This document shows positions 1-8,403 of a DNA stretch of 15,509 nucleotides, piece after piece. Where the stretch lies: NCBI GenBank assembly GCA_017449925.1, contig JAFSYO010000184.1:1-15509 (forward strand), in the 5' to 3' direction. The position numbers and the translations under genes were made by a program. Numbering within the stretch: the first letter of the stretch is position 1; every line of letters starts with the position of its first letter. This stretch comes from Stomatobaculum sp. GTDB lineage: Bacteria > Bacillota_A > Clostridia > Lachnospirales > Lachnospiraceae. The notes under the pieces were generated by a model. The model did not search any database and was not told the origin of the DNA. It saw only the letters and a list, made by a program, of their open reading frames with translations.

Positions 1-608
1 CGGGCGATTATCTCTGCATCGTCGGAGAGAACGGGTCCGGAAAAACTACTTTAATGAAGACGCTGCTTCGTCTCAGGACGCCCATGGGCGGAAAGATCAT
101 CATGGGAGACGGGGTGAAGGAAAACGAGATCGGGTACCTGCCGCAGCAGAGCGAGATGCAGAAGGATTTTCCGGCTTCTGTGACGGAGATCGTCCTGTCC
201 GGATGCCAGGGGCGCTGCGGACTGCGGCCTTTCTATAATCAGGAAGAGAAAAAACTAGCGGCGGATGCCATGGAGAAAATGGGCATTACGGCGCTTTCGA
301 AGCGGTGCTACAGAGAACTATCCGGCGGACAGCAGCAGAGAGTGCTTCTGGCAAGAGCTCTCTGCGCGGCCCAGAAGATCCTTCTGCTGGACGAGCCGGT
401 TTCAGGCCTGGACCCGGTGGTGACTGCGGATATGTATGACCTGATCAGGAGGCTGAACCGGTCGGGCATTACTATCATCATGATATCCCACGACATCAGG
501 GCGGCTCTGAAGGACGCGAGCCATATCCTCCACATCGGAGGCACGGTCTTCTTCGGGACGAAGGATGCGTATCTGGAAATGATCAGGAAGGAAAGGGAGA
601 AGGAATGA
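1..608 (+). CDS. znuC: Metal (Zn/Mn-type) ABC transporter ATP-binding protein, 5' truncated
   Basis: This is the ATPase that powers a divalent-metal ABC importer at the inner face of the membrane. The reading frame enters the window open (first full codon at base 3), so the true start and roughly the first 30 residues are missing. Visible motifs in order are Walker A GENGSGKTT (bases 24-50), a Q-loop region YLPQQ, the ABC signature LSGGQQQR (from base 318), Walker B ILLLDEP followed by the D-loop SGLDP, and the H-loop ISHD. The stop codon overlaps the start of the permease gene (ATGA at 605-608), which indicates translational coupling. The short length and the ABC-3 type permease next door place it in the ZnuC/MntB/FhuC-like metal group. 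Zinc is the commonest substrate, but manganese or iron cannot be excluded from sequence. The binding protein (ZnuA) is presumably upstream, outside the window. Confidence 0.9.
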   Translation, partial: GDYLCIVGENGSGKTTLMKTLLRLRTPMGGKIIMGDGVKENEIGYLPQQSEMQKDFPASVTEIVLSGCQGRCGLRPFYNQEEKKLAADAMEKMGITALSKRCYRELSGGQQQRVLLARALCAAQKILLLDEPVSGLDPVVTADMYDLIRRLNRSGITIIMISHDIRAALKDASHILHIGGTVFFGTKDAYLEMIRKEREKE

Positions 609-1447
609 TCGCGAAATTCGGAATGTATCTGCAGTATCCCTTCGTGCGGTATGCCCTGATAGTCTCCGTGCTGGTGGCGCTCTGTTCCGCGCTTCTGGGA
701 GTGACCCTGGTCCTGCGGCGTTTTTCCTTTATTGGGGACGGATTGTCCCACGTGGCCTTCGGCGCCATGTCCGTAGCCACTGTTATGAACCTTACTAACG
801 AGATGCTCCTGATCCTGCCGGTGACGGTGATCAGCGCCATTCTCCTGTTAAGAAGAGGAAAGAACGCGAAGATCAAAGGGGACGCCGCCATTGCCATGAT
901 TTCCGTGGCTGCTCTGGCTTTCGGTTATCTTCTGGTCAATGTTTTTTCCGCTTCGTCGAATATCTCCGGCGACGTGTGCAGCACACTGTTCGGTTCCACC
1001 TCCATCCTGACGCTGACGGTCAGGGAGGTCTGGCTCAGTGTGATCCTCTCCATTGCCGTGGTGGTGATCTTCGTGCTATGTTACAACAAAATATTCGCGG
1101 TGACCTTTGACGAGGATTTCTCCAGGGCCGCAGGCGTCCGCGCGGACCAGTACAACCTGCTGATCGCGGTAATTACCGCCGTGATCATCGTCCTCGCTAT
1201 GAACCTGGTGGGCTCCCTGCTCATTTCCGCTCTGGTCATCTTCCCGGCGCTGTCCGCGATGCGCATTTTCCGCAGTTTCCTGCACGTCACCATCTGCTCG
1301 GCAGTGCTCTCGGTGGTGTGCTCCTTCGCCGGTATCGTCATCGCGATCCTCGCAGGCACTCCCGTCGGCTCCACCATCGTGGCCGTACAGGTCGCGGGAT
1401 TTGCCGCCTGCTGCGCCGCCGGCGCTGTCGTCGGGAGAACAAGCTGA
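605..1447 (+). CDS. znuB: Metal ABC transporter permease (ABC-3 family)
   Basis: This is the membrane channel subunit of the metal importer, 280 residues, typical for the ABC-3 (ZnuB/MntC) family. It is strongly hydrophobic with about seven to eight predicted membrane segments. The family-typical segment RRFSFIGDGLSHVAFGA lies near residues 38-54 and carries the conserved Asp and Ser-His of the ABC-3 family. Later helices include a run rich in Ala, Ile and Val (AVITAVIIVLAMNLVGSLL) characteristic of this family. The ATG start overlaps the stop of the ATPase gene, so the two are co-translated. The gene is followed by an 88-base gap before secA. Zinc is the likely substrate from the pairing, but this is inference; the binding protein that would decide it is not in the window. 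Confidence 0.9.
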   Translation: MIAKFGMYLQYPFVRYALIVSVLVALCSALLGVTLVLRRFSFIGDGLSHVAFGAMSVATVMNLTNEMLLILPVTVISAILLLRRGKNAKIKGDAAIAMISVAALAFGYLLVNVFSASSNISGDVCSTLFGSTSILTLTVREVWLSVILSIAVVVIFVLCYNKIFAVTFDEDFSRAAGVRADQYNLLIAVITAVIIVLAMNLVGSLLISALVIFPALSAMRIFRSFLHVTICSAVLSVVCSFAGIVIAILAGTPVGSTIVAVQVAGFAACCAAGAVVGRTS

Positions 1448-1456
1448 AACCAGTGC

Positions 1457-1485
1457 TTGCAGTTCTCGCGCCGCAATGGTAGACT
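1457..1485 (+). promoter_or_regulatory. Possible promoter upstream of secA
   Basis: In the 88-base gap between znuB and secA, TTGCAG (1457-1462) and TAGACT (1480-1485) are 17 bases apart. Both boxes match the sigma-A consensus only partly (3 of 6 and 4 of 6), so this is a weak candidate. The change of function from metal import to protein secretion makes a promoter here plausible. No convincing terminator for znuB is visible in the gap. Confidence 0.25.
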
Positions 1486-1535
1486 GATATAGTTATGGTA
1501 TCATAAGCATATTCTGTACAGGAGCTGGACAATAG

Positions 1536-4154
1536 ATGAAACTACTCGATAAGATTTTCGGGACCCACAGCGAACGCGAAGTGAAGCTGCTGTGGCCCAA
1601 GGTAAAACAGATTGAAGATCTTCGTCCGCAGATGGTCGCGATGAGCGACGAAGAGCTGAAAGCCCAGACCCAGAAATTCAAGGAGCGTCTTGCCGCCGGC
1701 GAGACCCTGGACGATATTCTGGTTGAAGCATTTGCCACCGTCCGCGAAGCTGCAAGACGTGTTCTGGGAATGGAACACTACCCGGTGCAGCTGCTGGGCG
1801 GCATTGTGCTTCATCAGGGGCGCATCGCAGAGATGCGTACCGGTGAAGGAAAGACCCTGGTCTCCACCTGCCCGGCGTACCTGAACGCGCTGTCCGGCAA
1901 GGGCGTAGAGATCGTCACGGTCAACGATTACCTGGCAAAGCGTGACGCGGAGTGGATGGGCTCTGTCCACGAATTCCTGGGGTTGAAGGTCGGTGTGGTG
2001 CTGAACCAGATGACCTCCCCGGAGCGTCAGGAACAGTACCGCTGCGACGTCACCTACGTGACGAACAACGAGCTGGGATTTGACTATCTGCGTGACAATA
2101 TGGCCATCTACAAGGAGCAGCAGGTGCTCCGCGAACTGGACTACTGCATCATCGACGAGGTGGACTCTGTCCTGATCGACGAAGCCCGTACTCCTCTGAT
2201 CATTTCCGGCCAGTCCGGAAAGTCCACCAAGCTCTACGAGGTCTGCACCATTCTGGCGAAACAGCTGGAGCGGGGCGAGGCCAGCGGCGAATTCACCAAG
2301 ATGAATGCCATCATGGGCGAGGAGATCACTGAGACCGGCGACTACATCGTCGACGAAAAGGACAAGACTGTGAACCTCACCGAGGAAGGCGTGGCGAAGG
2401 TCGAGAAGTTCTTCCAGCTGGAGAACTTCTCTGATCCCCAGAACCTGGAGATCCAGCACTGCGTCATTCTGGCTCTCCGCGCAAAGGAACTGATGCACAA
2501 AGACAAGGACTACGTGGTCTCCAACGACGAAGTCCTGATCGTCGACGAATTCACCGGACGTATCATGCCTGGAAGACGTTTCTCCGACGGACTGCACCAG
2601 GCCATCGAGGCGAAGGAGCATGTGAACGTCAAGAGAGAGTCCAAGACCCTGGCGACCATCACATTCCAGAACTTCTTCAACAAGTTCCGCAAGAAGGGCG
2701 GCATGACCGGTACCGCGCTGACGGAGGAGAAGGAATTCCGCAGCACTTACGGCATGGACGTCATCGCCATCCCGACCAACAAGCCGGTGATCCGCGAAGA
2801 CCACAATGACGCTGTTTTCAAGACCAAGAGAGAAAAATTCAACGCGGTCGTCGAGGAGATCAAGGAGACCCACGCCAAGGGACAGCCGGTCCTGGTGGGC
2901 ACCATCACCATTGAGACCTCCGAAATGCTTTCAAAGATGCTGAAGCGGGAGGGGATCCCCCACACGGTCCTGAACGCGAAGAATCATGAGAAGGAAGCGG
3001 AGATCGTGGCGGGCGCAGGCATGCACGGCGCGGTCACCATCGCGACGAACATGGCCGGCCGAGGCACCGATATCAAGCTGGACGAGGAGTCCAAGGCTGC
3101 CGGCGGATTAAAGATCATCGGTACGGAGCGCCACGAGGCGAGACGTATCGACAACCAGCTCCGCGGCCGTTCCGGCCGTCAGGGAGACCCGGGCGAATCC
3201 CGTTTCTACATCTCTCTGGAGGACGACCTGATGCGTCTCTTCGGTTCGGAGCGGCTGATGAATATGTTCACGGCCCTCGGTGTTCCGGAAGGCGAGCAGA
3301 TCGAGCACCGTATGCTGACGAATGCCATCGAGCAGGCGCAGATCAAGATCGAGACCAACAACTTCGGCATCCGCGAAAACCTCCTGAAGTACGACGAGGT
3401 GAACAACGACCAGCGCGAAGTGATCTATGCAGAGAGAAACAAGGTCCTGAACGGCGAGAACATGCGCGCCACGGTGATGCGCATGCTGAACGACGTGGTG
3501 GAGCGCGCGGTGAACCGCAACGTGGCTGAGGACCAGCCTGCGGAGAAGTGGGATTACGAGTCCCTGAACCAGTCCCTGCTCCGCGACGTGCCGATCCATC
3601 CGGTGTTCTACACCCCCGAGATGGCAGGCATGAAGAAGAACGAGCTGATGCACCGCCTGAAGGAAGAAGCCACAAAGCTCTATGAGGCGAGAGAAGCGGA
3701 ATTCCCGGGCGGAGACCAGATCCGTGAAGTGGAGCGCGTCATCCTCCTGAAAGTCATCGACGGAAAGTGGATGAACCACATCGACGACATGGAGCAGCTG
3801 CGCCAGGGCATTGGCCTGCAGGCCTACGGACAGAGAGATCCGCTGGTCGAGTACAAGATGGAAGCTTACGACATGTTCGAGGCAATGACCGAGAGCATCA
3901 CCGAGGAGACCATCCGCGTGCTGATGCACCTGAAGGTCGAGCAGAAGGTCGAGAGAGAGCCGGCAGCCAAGGTCACTGGCACCAACCGTGACGACAGCGT
4001 GGATAAGAAGCCGGTGGTCAAGAAGACACAGAAGATCTATCCGAACGATCCCTGTCCCTGCGGCAGCGGAAAGAAATTCAAGCAGTGCCACGGCCGCAAG
4101 CTGTTCTCCAAGGCGGATCAGAGCGGAAAGCAGAATCCGACGGATCTTCTGTAA
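1536..4154 (+). CDS. secA: Preprotein translocase ATPase SecA
   Basis: SecA is the ATP-driven motor that pushes unfolded preproteins through the SecYEG channel. The product is 872 residues, slightly longer than many Firmicutes SecA1 proteins (about 840). Nucleotide-binding domain 1 shows Walker A MRTGEGKT (residues 100-107) and the DEAD-type box DEVD (207-210) followed by [15 protein letters not shown]. Nucleotide-binding domain 2 shows [10 protein letters not shown] and the arginine-finger region [20 protein letters not shown]. The C-terminus carries the zinc-binding SecB/ribosome-interaction motif [13 protein letters not shown] (Cys840, Cys842, Cys851, His852). Most of the extra length appears to be a basic tail after this motif. 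AGGAG at 1520-1524 supports the ATG start. prfB follows after 39 bases, the standard secA-prfB order in Firmicutes. Confidence 0.98.
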   Translation: MKLLDKIFGTHSEREVKLLWPKVKQIEDLRPQMVAMSDEELKAQTQKFKERLAAGETLDDILVEAFATVREAARRVLGMEHYPVQLLGGIVLHQGRIAEMRTGEGKTLVSTCPAYLNALSGKGVEIVTVNDYLAKRDAEWMGSVHEFLGLKVGVVLNQMTSPERQEQYRCDVTYVTNNELGFDYLRDNMAIYKEQQVLRELDYCIIDEVDSVLIDEARTPLIISGQSGKSTKLYEVCTILAKQLERGEASGEFTKMNAIMGEEITETGDYIVDEKDKTVNLTEEGVAKVEKFFQLENFSDPQNLEIQHCVILALRAKELMHKDKDYVVSNDEVLIVDEFTGRIMPGRRFSDGLHQAIEAKEHVNVKRESKTLATITFQNFFNKFRKKGGMTGTALTEEKEFRSTYGMDVIAIPTNKPVIREDHNDAVFKTKREKFNAVVEEIKETHAKGQPVLVGTITIETSEMLSKMLKREGIPHTVLNAKNHEKEAEIVAGAGMHGAVTIATNMAGRGTDIKLDEESKAAGGLKIIGTERHEARRIDNQLRGRSGRQGDPGESRFYISLEDDLMRLFGSERLMNMFTALGVPEGEQIEHRMLTNAIEQAQIKIETNNFGIRENLLKYDEVNNDQREVIYAERNKVLNGENMRATVMRMLNDVVERAVNRNVAEDQPAEKWDYESLNQSLLRDVPIHPVFYTPEMAGMKKNELMHRLKEEATKLYEAREAEFPGGDQIREVERVILLKVIDGKWMNHIDDMEQLRQGIGLQAYGQRDPLVEYKMEAYDMFEAMTESITEETIRVLMHLKVEQKVEREPAAKVTGTNRDDSVDKKPVVKKTQKIYPNDPCPCGSGKKFKQCHGRKLFSKADQSGKQNPTDLL

Positions 4155-4166
4155 TTAAAAGCCAGA

Positions 4167-4172
4167 TATAAT
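4167..4172 (+). promoter_or_regulatory. Perfect -10 box between secA and prfB, no good -35
   Basis: The 39-base secA-prfB gap contains TATAAT (4167-4172), a perfect sigma-A -10 hexamer. No recognisable -35 box lies 16-18 bases upstream and there is no extended TG motif. A start here would leave a leader of only about 15 bases carrying the ribosome binding site. It may give prfB some independent transcription, but this is speculative. Confidence 0.25.
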
Positions 4173-4193
4173 CTCGCGTTAAGGAGAAAAAAC

Positions 4194-5330
4194 GTGGTCG
4201 AATTAGATAACATGAAATATACCCTCTCCACTTATGAGAAGCCCCTGGAGGAGATCCGGAACTCCCTGGACCTTGACGGCAAGGAAAAGCGGATCGCCGA
4301 GCTGGACCGTATGATGGAGGAACCGGGATTCTGGGATAACCCTGAAGAGTCCACGAAGATCGTCCGGGAGAACCGGAGCCTGAAGAACACCCTGGAACGC
4401 TTCCAGAAGCTGGAGAGCAGCTTCACGGATATCGGCGACATGATCGAAATGGGCAACGAGGAAGAGGACGAGGGCATGGTCCCGGAGATCAAGGAGATGC
4501 TGGACGAGTTCATCCACGACTTGGAGGAACTGAAGTCTGAGACGCTCCTCACCGGAGAGTACGACGCAAACAATGCGATCCTCCGCCTGAACGCGGGCGC
4601 CGGCGGCACGGAGTCCAGTGACTGGTGCTCCATGCTGTACCGCATGTACACCCGCTGGGCAGAGCGGCAGGGCTATTCCGTCGAGGTCATCGACCTCCTG
4701 GACGGCGACGTGGCGGGCATCAAGTCTGTGACCATCCAGATCAACGGCGAAAACGCCTACGGACGGCTCCGCAGCGAACACGGCGTGCACCGGCTGGTCC
4801 GGATCTCACCCTTCAACGCTGCAGGCAAGCGCCAGACATCCTTTGTTTCCTGCGACGTGATGCCGGAGCTTTCCAGCGACATCCACGTGGAGATCAACCC
4901 GGACGATATCCGGGTGGATACCTATCGTTCCAGCGGCGCCGGCGGACAGCACATCAACAAGACCAGCTCCGCCATCCGCATCACCCACCTGCCCACAGGC
5001 ATTGTAGTCACCTGCCAGAATGAGCGCAGCCAGTTCCAGAACAAGGACAAGGCGATGCAGATGCTGGAGGCGAAGCTCTATCTTCTGGAGCAGCAGAAAC
5101 AGGCCGACGCGGCGGATGAGATCCGCGGCACAGTGAAGGAGATCGGCTGGGGCAGTCAGATCCGCTCCTACGTTCTGCAGCCCTACACCATGGTGAAGGA
5201 CCTGCGATCCGGCTATACCACCGGAAATGTGAGTGCGGTCCTGGATGGAGATCTGAACGATTTTATCACGGCGTATCTTACCTGGCAGAGCCTCGGATGC
5301 CCGCAGGTCAAGGGCGTCGAAGCGGACTGA
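4194..5330 (+). CDS. prfB: Peptide chain release factor 2
   Basis: RF2 recognises UGA and UAA stop codons in the ribosomal A site and triggers peptide release. The product is 378 residues. The stop-codon-recognition tripeptide Ser-Pro-Phe is at residues 205-207 (RF1 would have Pro-x-Thr), and the catalytic Gly-Gly-Gln is at 250-252 inside SSGAGGQHINKTSSAIRI. The GTG start is chosen because AAGGAG (4181-4186) sits 7 bases upstream; an in-frame ATG at 4212 is a weaker alternative. The gene is one uninterrupted frame: at the place where many prfB genes carry the CTT-TGA-C programmed +1 frameshift, this one reads Leu-Asp-Leu-Asp (residues 25-28) with no in-frame stop. RF2 is therefore not autoregulated by that mechanism here. 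Confidence 0.97.
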   Translation: MVELDNMKYTLSTYEKPLEEIRNSLDLDGKEKRIAELDRMMEEPGFWDNPEESTKIVRENRSLKNTLERFQKLESSFTDIGDMIEMGNEEEDEGMVPEIKEMLDEFIHDLEELKSETLLTGEYDANNAILRLNAGAGGTESSDWCSMLYRMYTRWAERQGYSVEVIDLLDGDVAGIKSVTIQINGENAYGRLRSEHGVHRLVRISPFNAAGKRQTSFVSCDVMPELSSDIHVEINPDDIRVDTYRSSGAGGQHINKTSSAIRITHLPTGIVVTCQNERSQFQNKDKAMQMLEAKLYLLEQQKQADAADEIRGTVKEIGWGSQIRSYVLQPYTMVKDLRSGYTTGNVSAVLDGDLNDFITAYLTWQSLGCPQVKGVEAD

Positions 5331-5382
5331 TCTGTCCGCAGTGAAACAAAGGTTTATTGCTGCAGTGTGTCTTTGCTGAAGC

Positions 5383-5390
5383 AGGGGGTG
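5383..5390 (+). promoter_or_regulatory. Ribosome binding site that fixes the hom start
   Basis: AGGGGGTG lies 6 bases before ATG 5397. An upstream in-frame GTG at 5367 would add ten residues (MSLLKQGVTS) that do not belong to the dehydrogenase fold and has no comparable ribosome binding site, so the ATG at 5397 is preferred. The 66-base gap between prfB and hom shows no convincing promoter, terminator or T-box. Confidence 0.7.
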
Positions 5391-5396
5391 ACAAGT

Positions 5397-6596
5397 ATGA
5401 TTAAAGTTGCGATTATGGGCTGCGGGACCATCGGTTCCGGAGTTTACGAGGTGATCGAGAAGAACCAGGAGATCCTTCAGAAAGAGATCGGGGACGAGAT
5501 CAGAGTCGCCAGGATCCTGGACCTGAGACAGTTCCCCGGGACTCCCTATGAGAAGCTGGTCACAGGGGATTTCTCTGCCATTGAGAACGATCCTGAGATC
5601 AGCATCGTAGTGGAGACCATGGGCGGAACAAAGCCCGCCTACCAGTTCGTGAAGGCCTGCCTCTTAAAGGGCAAGCACGTCGTCACCAGCAACAAGGCTC
5701 TGGTGGCGGCCCACGGGACCGAACTGCTTCAGATCGCAAGAGAGAAGAGCATCAACTTCTTCTTCGAGGCTGCAGTGGGCGGAGGTATTCCGGTGATCCG
5801 CACCCTGGGGACGGGTTACGCCGGCCAGGAGATCACCGAGATCACCGGCATTCTGAACGGCACCACCAACTACATCCTGACGGAGATGGACCGGAAGGGC
5901 GCGGGGTTCGGCGACGCCCTGGCGGAAGCCCAGAGACTGGGCTATGCGGAGCGGAATCCGGAGGCGGATATTGAGGGATATGACACCTGCCGGAAGATCT
6001 CCATCCTCACTTCTCTGATGACAGACAAGGCGGTGGATTTCGAAAAGGTCTACACCGAGGGCATTACGAAGATCGATACTCTGGATCTCGCCTACGCGAA
6101 GAAACTGAACGCAGCGGTGAAGCTGGTGGGCAGCGCAGTGCGGGAGAACGGAAAAATCGTGATCTCGGTCTGCCCGAAGCTGATCCCGGAGGACAATCCT
6201 CTGTACAGCGTCAGCGGCGTATTCAACGGCATCCTGATCCGAGGAAATATGCTGGGCGTCACTATGCTTTACGGCAGCGGCGCCGGTAAACTTCCCACCG
6301 CCAGCGCGGTCGTGGCGGATATCATCGAAGCGGCGAAGAATCCTGAGAAGAACGTGCCCTTCGGCTGGCATGAGGGAGAGACGCTGCCGGAGCCCATGGA
6401 AGAGTCCCTGCACCGCTACCTGATCCGCTTCAAAGGCAGCGACGAAGAGAAAGCGCAGAAAGTTTTCGCGGGAGCGGAGACAGTGCGCCTCGACGGGGAA
6501 GAAGAGTTCGCGCTCTTCACTTCTGTCATGCAGGAAAAAGACCTGCGGGCTGCCGCGGAGCAGTTCGACAACATCATCAAGGTGATCAGGGCATGA
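5397..6596 (+). CDS. hom: Homoserine dehydrogenase
   Basis: This enzyme reduces aspartate-4-semialdehyde to L-homoserine with NAD(P)H, the branch point to threonine and methionine. With the ATG at 5397 it has 399 residues. The N-terminus MIKVAIMGCGTIGSGVYEVI carries the Rossmann GxGxxG motif. The catalytic domain shows SNKALVAAHG, GILNGTTNYILTEM and AEADIEGYD-type sequence (written here as NPEADIEGYDTCRKISIL), all typical of the family. After about residue 335 there is a compact domain of some 60 residues that fits a beta-alpha-beta-beta-alpha-beta ACT fold, but without the usual Pro-Gly ligand-loop motif. B. subtilis Hom is longer (433 residues). The stop overlaps the tsaE start (ATGA), so hom and tsaE are translationally coupled despite unrelated roles. 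Confidence 0.95.
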   Translation: MIKVAIMGCGTIGSGVYEVIEKNQEILQKEIGDEIRVARILDLRQFPGTPYEKLVTGDFSAIENDPEISIVVETMGGTKPAYQFVKACLLKGKHVVTSNKALVAAHGTELLQIAREKSINFFFEAAVGGGIPVIRTLGTGYAGQEITEITGILNGTTNYILTEMDRKGAGFGDALAEAQRLGYAERNPEADIEGYDTCRKISILTSLMTDKAVDFEKVYTEGITKIDTLDLAYAKKLNAAVKLVGSAVRENGKIVISVCPKLIPEDNPLYSVSGVFNGILIRGNMLGVTMLYGSGAGKLPTASAVVADIIEAAKNPEKNVPFGWHEGETLPEPMEESLHRYLIRFKGSDEEKAQKVFAGAETVRLDGEEEFALFTSVMQEKDLRAAAEQFDNIIKVIRA

Positions 6597-7012
6597 TCCG
6601 GGAGACCTGGTCCGACCGGGAGACCGAAGCCTTTGCGGCGGAGCTCGCGGCGGAAACAAAGCCTGGAACGGTGATCTGCCTTGACGGGGACCTGGGGACC
6701 GGAAAGACCGTGTTCGCCCGGGGGTTTGCCCGGGGACTCGGCATCACGGAACCGGTGGTGAGCCCTACCTTTACTATCCTCCACGGTTACGAGGGAGGCA
6801 GGCTTCCCATGTGGCACTTCGACGTGTACCGCATCGAAGATCCCGAGGAGATGTACGAGATCGGGTATGAAGACTGTTTCTTCGGAGATGGAGTGAGCCT
6901 GGTGGAGTGGGCTTCCCAGATCGGCGAGCTGATCCCGGAGGACGCGGTCCATGTCACGATCCGGAAGGATCCCGCAAAGGGCTTCGATTACCGTGAGATC
7001 ACAGTGGAATGA
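6593..7012 (+). CDS. tsaE: tRNA t6A biosynthesis ATPase TsaE
   Basis: TsaE is the small P-loop ATPase that resets the TsaB-TsaD complex during synthesis of N6-threonylcarbamoyladenosine (t6A) at position 37 of ANN-decoding tRNAs. The product is 139 residues, a normal length. Walker A is GDLGTGKT (residues 32-39), followed by the family motifs SPTF (57-60), HFDVYR (75-80) and VEWA (104-107). The ATG start overlaps the hom stop codon; AAGGTGA just upstream inside hom can serve as ribosome binding site. tsaB and tsaD follow downstream, so most of the t6A machinery is encoded together; TsaC/TsaC2, which makes the threonylcarbamoyl-AMP intermediate, is not in this window. Confidence 0.95.
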   Translation: MIRETWSDRETEAFAAELAAETKPGTVICLDGDLGTGKTVFARGFARGLGITEPVVSPTFTILHGYEGGRLPMWHFDVYRIEDPEEMYEIGYEDCFFGDGVSLVEWASQIGELIPEDAVHVTIRKDPAKGFDYREITVE

Positions 7013-7022
7013 GAAAGACAGG

Positions 7023-7053
7023 ATGGGCGGCATGTTGTCCGCCCATTTCTCTT
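7023..7053 (+). terminator. Stem-loop after tsaE, weak terminator or processing site
   Basis: An 8-bp perfect stem, ATGGGCGG (7023-7030) with CCGCCCAT (7039-7046), encloses an 8-base loop and is followed by TTCTCTT. The T-tract is short and broken, so termination would be partial. A second small inverted repeat, CTTAG/CTAAG, lies within the next 35 bases. The stem-loop separates the hom-tsaE pair from tsaB and may lower or process readthrough rather than end the operon. Confidence 0.4.
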
Positions 7054-7114
7054 GGTCAGAGCTTAGACTCCGACTAAGACTTGCAAACGGGACTTGTATT
7101 GAAGGAGCAGAACA

Positions 7115-7864
7115 ATGATCATACTTGGAATCGAAAGCGCCGCGCTGACCGCTTCGGTGGCCGTGGTGACGGACGACCTGCTGACCGCCGAGTACACGGT
7201 CAATCATAAGATCACACATTCCCAGACGCTGCTTCCCATGCTGGACGAGATATTCCGCATGACAGGAACGGACAAGCACGCGGTGGATGCCATCGCGGTC
7301 TCGGCGGGACCCGGCTCCTTTACAGGGTTAAGGATCGGCGCTGCCACGGCAAAAGGGCTGGGCCTCGCATTGGACAAGCCTCTGGTGCCGGTGCCTACGC
7401 TGGATGCGGCAGCCTTCAATCTGTACGGCGCGGAAGCCCTGATCTGTCCTGTTATGGACGCCAGGAGGAACCAGGTATACAACGGACTGTACCACTGCGC
7501 GGATCATCTGGAGACGGTGGAAGCTTCCCGGGCCATCGGGATCCCGGAGCTTTTGGAAGAACTGAACCGGTGGGGAGAAAGAGTGATCTTTCTCGGCGAC
7601 GGCGTCCCTGTTCTTCGGGAAGCGGCGGAACGTGAGCTGACTGTTCCGTTTTCCTATGCGCCCGCGAATTCCGGGCGGCTCCGCGCGGGCAGCGTGGCGG
7701 CTCTCGGCGCGGTCCTGTTCCGGGAGGGGAAAGCAGTTCCGGCCCGGGATTTCTCCCCTGAGTACCTCCGGAAGAGCCAGGCGGAGCGCGAGTTCGACGA
7801 AGCGAAACGGGCCGGAAGGCTGAAGGAACTGGCGGCCGGCATCGCCCCGGACCGGGTGGAGTAA
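7115..7864 (+). CDS. tsaB: tRNA t6A biosynthesis protein TsaB
   Basis: TsaB is the catalytically inactive paralogue of TsaD that binds it as a heterodimer scaffold for t6A synthesis. The product is 249 residues. The N-terminal half is typical: ILGIESAALTASVAVV (an ASKHA-fold nucleotide-binding strand), THSQTLLPMLDEIF, then the hallmark SAGPGSFTGLRIGAATAKGL. The HxxxH metal site present in TsaD is absent, which separates the two. The C-terminal half is less conserved, as usual in this family. AAGGAG (7102-7107) sits 7 bases before the ATG. Only 2 bases separate its stop from the rimI start, so the two are almost certainly co-translated. Confidence 0.94.
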   Translation: MIILGIESAALTASVAVVTDDLLTAEYTVNHKITHSQTLLPMLDEIFRMTGTDKHAVDAIAVSAGPGSFTGLRIGAATAKGLGLALDKPLVPVPTLDAAAFNLYGAEALICPVMDARRNQVYNGLYHCADHLETVEASRAIGIPELLEELNRWGERVIFLGDGVPVLREAAERELTVPFSYAPANSGRLRAGSVAALGAVLFREGKAVPARDFSPEYLRKSQAEREFDEAKRAGRLKELAAGIAPDRVE

Positions 7865-7866
7865 AC

Positions 7867-8391
7867 ATGAAAGAGGAAATACAGATCCGCAGGGGGGATA
7901 CTGTACTGCGGATCCGGAAGATAGAAGAGAAGGATGTTCCCGCGGTGAGAGAGCTGGAGCTGCAGTGCTTCAGCGATCCGTGGACAGAAAACATGCTGCG
8001 GGACATGCTGGACAGCGGGCTGGATGAGAGTCTGCTGCTGGAGACCGTTTTATCCGTCGGCGAGTGTAACGGTGCCCTTTCGGGCAGCGCGGAGGGATGG
8101 ACTGCTGCCGGCTACGCCAACGTGCGCGTTCTGGGGGACGAAGCGGAGCTGATGCGGATCTGCATCGCGCCGGAATACCGGGGAAGGGGCTGGTCGGCTA
8201 CCCTCCTGAAGGCAGCCCTTCAGGAAATGCTGCGGCGGGGAGCATTCGCCGCGACGCTGGAGGTGCGGGCAGGAAATACTCCCGCCATCCGGCTTTACGA
8301 GCGCCACGGCTTTCAGAAAGAGGGACTCCGGAAGAACTACTATCGGGATCCTGTTGAGGACGCGGCCATCTACTGGAAAAGAGATTTTTAG
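7867..8391 (+). CDS. rimI: Ribosomal protein S18 N-terminal alanine acetyltransferase-like GNAT protein
   Basis: This is a GNAT-fold N-acetyltransferase that by position (between tsaB and tsaD) and sequence belongs to the RimI group, which acetylates the N-terminal alanine of ribosomal protein S18. The product is 174 residues, somewhat longer than the usual ~150, with about 15 extra N-terminal residues before the conserved start LRIRKIEEKDVPAVRELELQCF and an insertion around NGALSGSAEGW. Family features seen are the SDPWTENML segment, the acetyl-CoA loop region RICIAPEYRGRGWSATLL, VRAGNTPAIRLYERHGF and the tail AIYWKRDF. In the acetyl-CoA loop the last small Gly/Ala of the R/Q-x-x-G-x-G/A motif is a serine. 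The true protein substrate may be other N-termini; S18 is inferred from the family. Confidence 0.88.
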   Translation: MKEEIQIRRGDTVLRIRKIEEKDVPAVRELELQCFSDPWTENMLRDMLDSGLDESLLLETVLSVGECNGALSGSAEGWTAAGYANVRVLGDEAELMRICIAPEYRGRGWSATLLKAALQEMLRRGAFAATLEVRAGNTPAIRLYERHGFQKEGLRKNYYRDPVEDAAIYWKRDF

Positions 8392-8403
8392 AAAGGATAC
8401 GGA

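Noticed and set aside
1542..2873. Long open frame on the - strand inside secA (443 codons)
   Set aside because: It is a shadow of the secA codon pattern: no ribosome binding site, low-complexity Leu/Val/Asp/His-rich product without recognisable domains, and secA is unambiguous on the other strand.
3108..4091. Long open frame on the - strand inside the 3' half of secA
   Set aside because: Same cause: GC-rich codon use leaves the opposite frame open. The product is His/Leu/Val rich with no motif.
5331..5396. T-box or other leader element before hom
   Set aside because: The gap is only 66 bases, has no stable hairpin with a T-tract and no T-box core sequence.
7052..7080. Possible promoter TTGGTC-17-TAAGAC before tsaB
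   Set aside because: Each box matches the consensus at only 3 of 6 positions, no better than chance in a region of this size.
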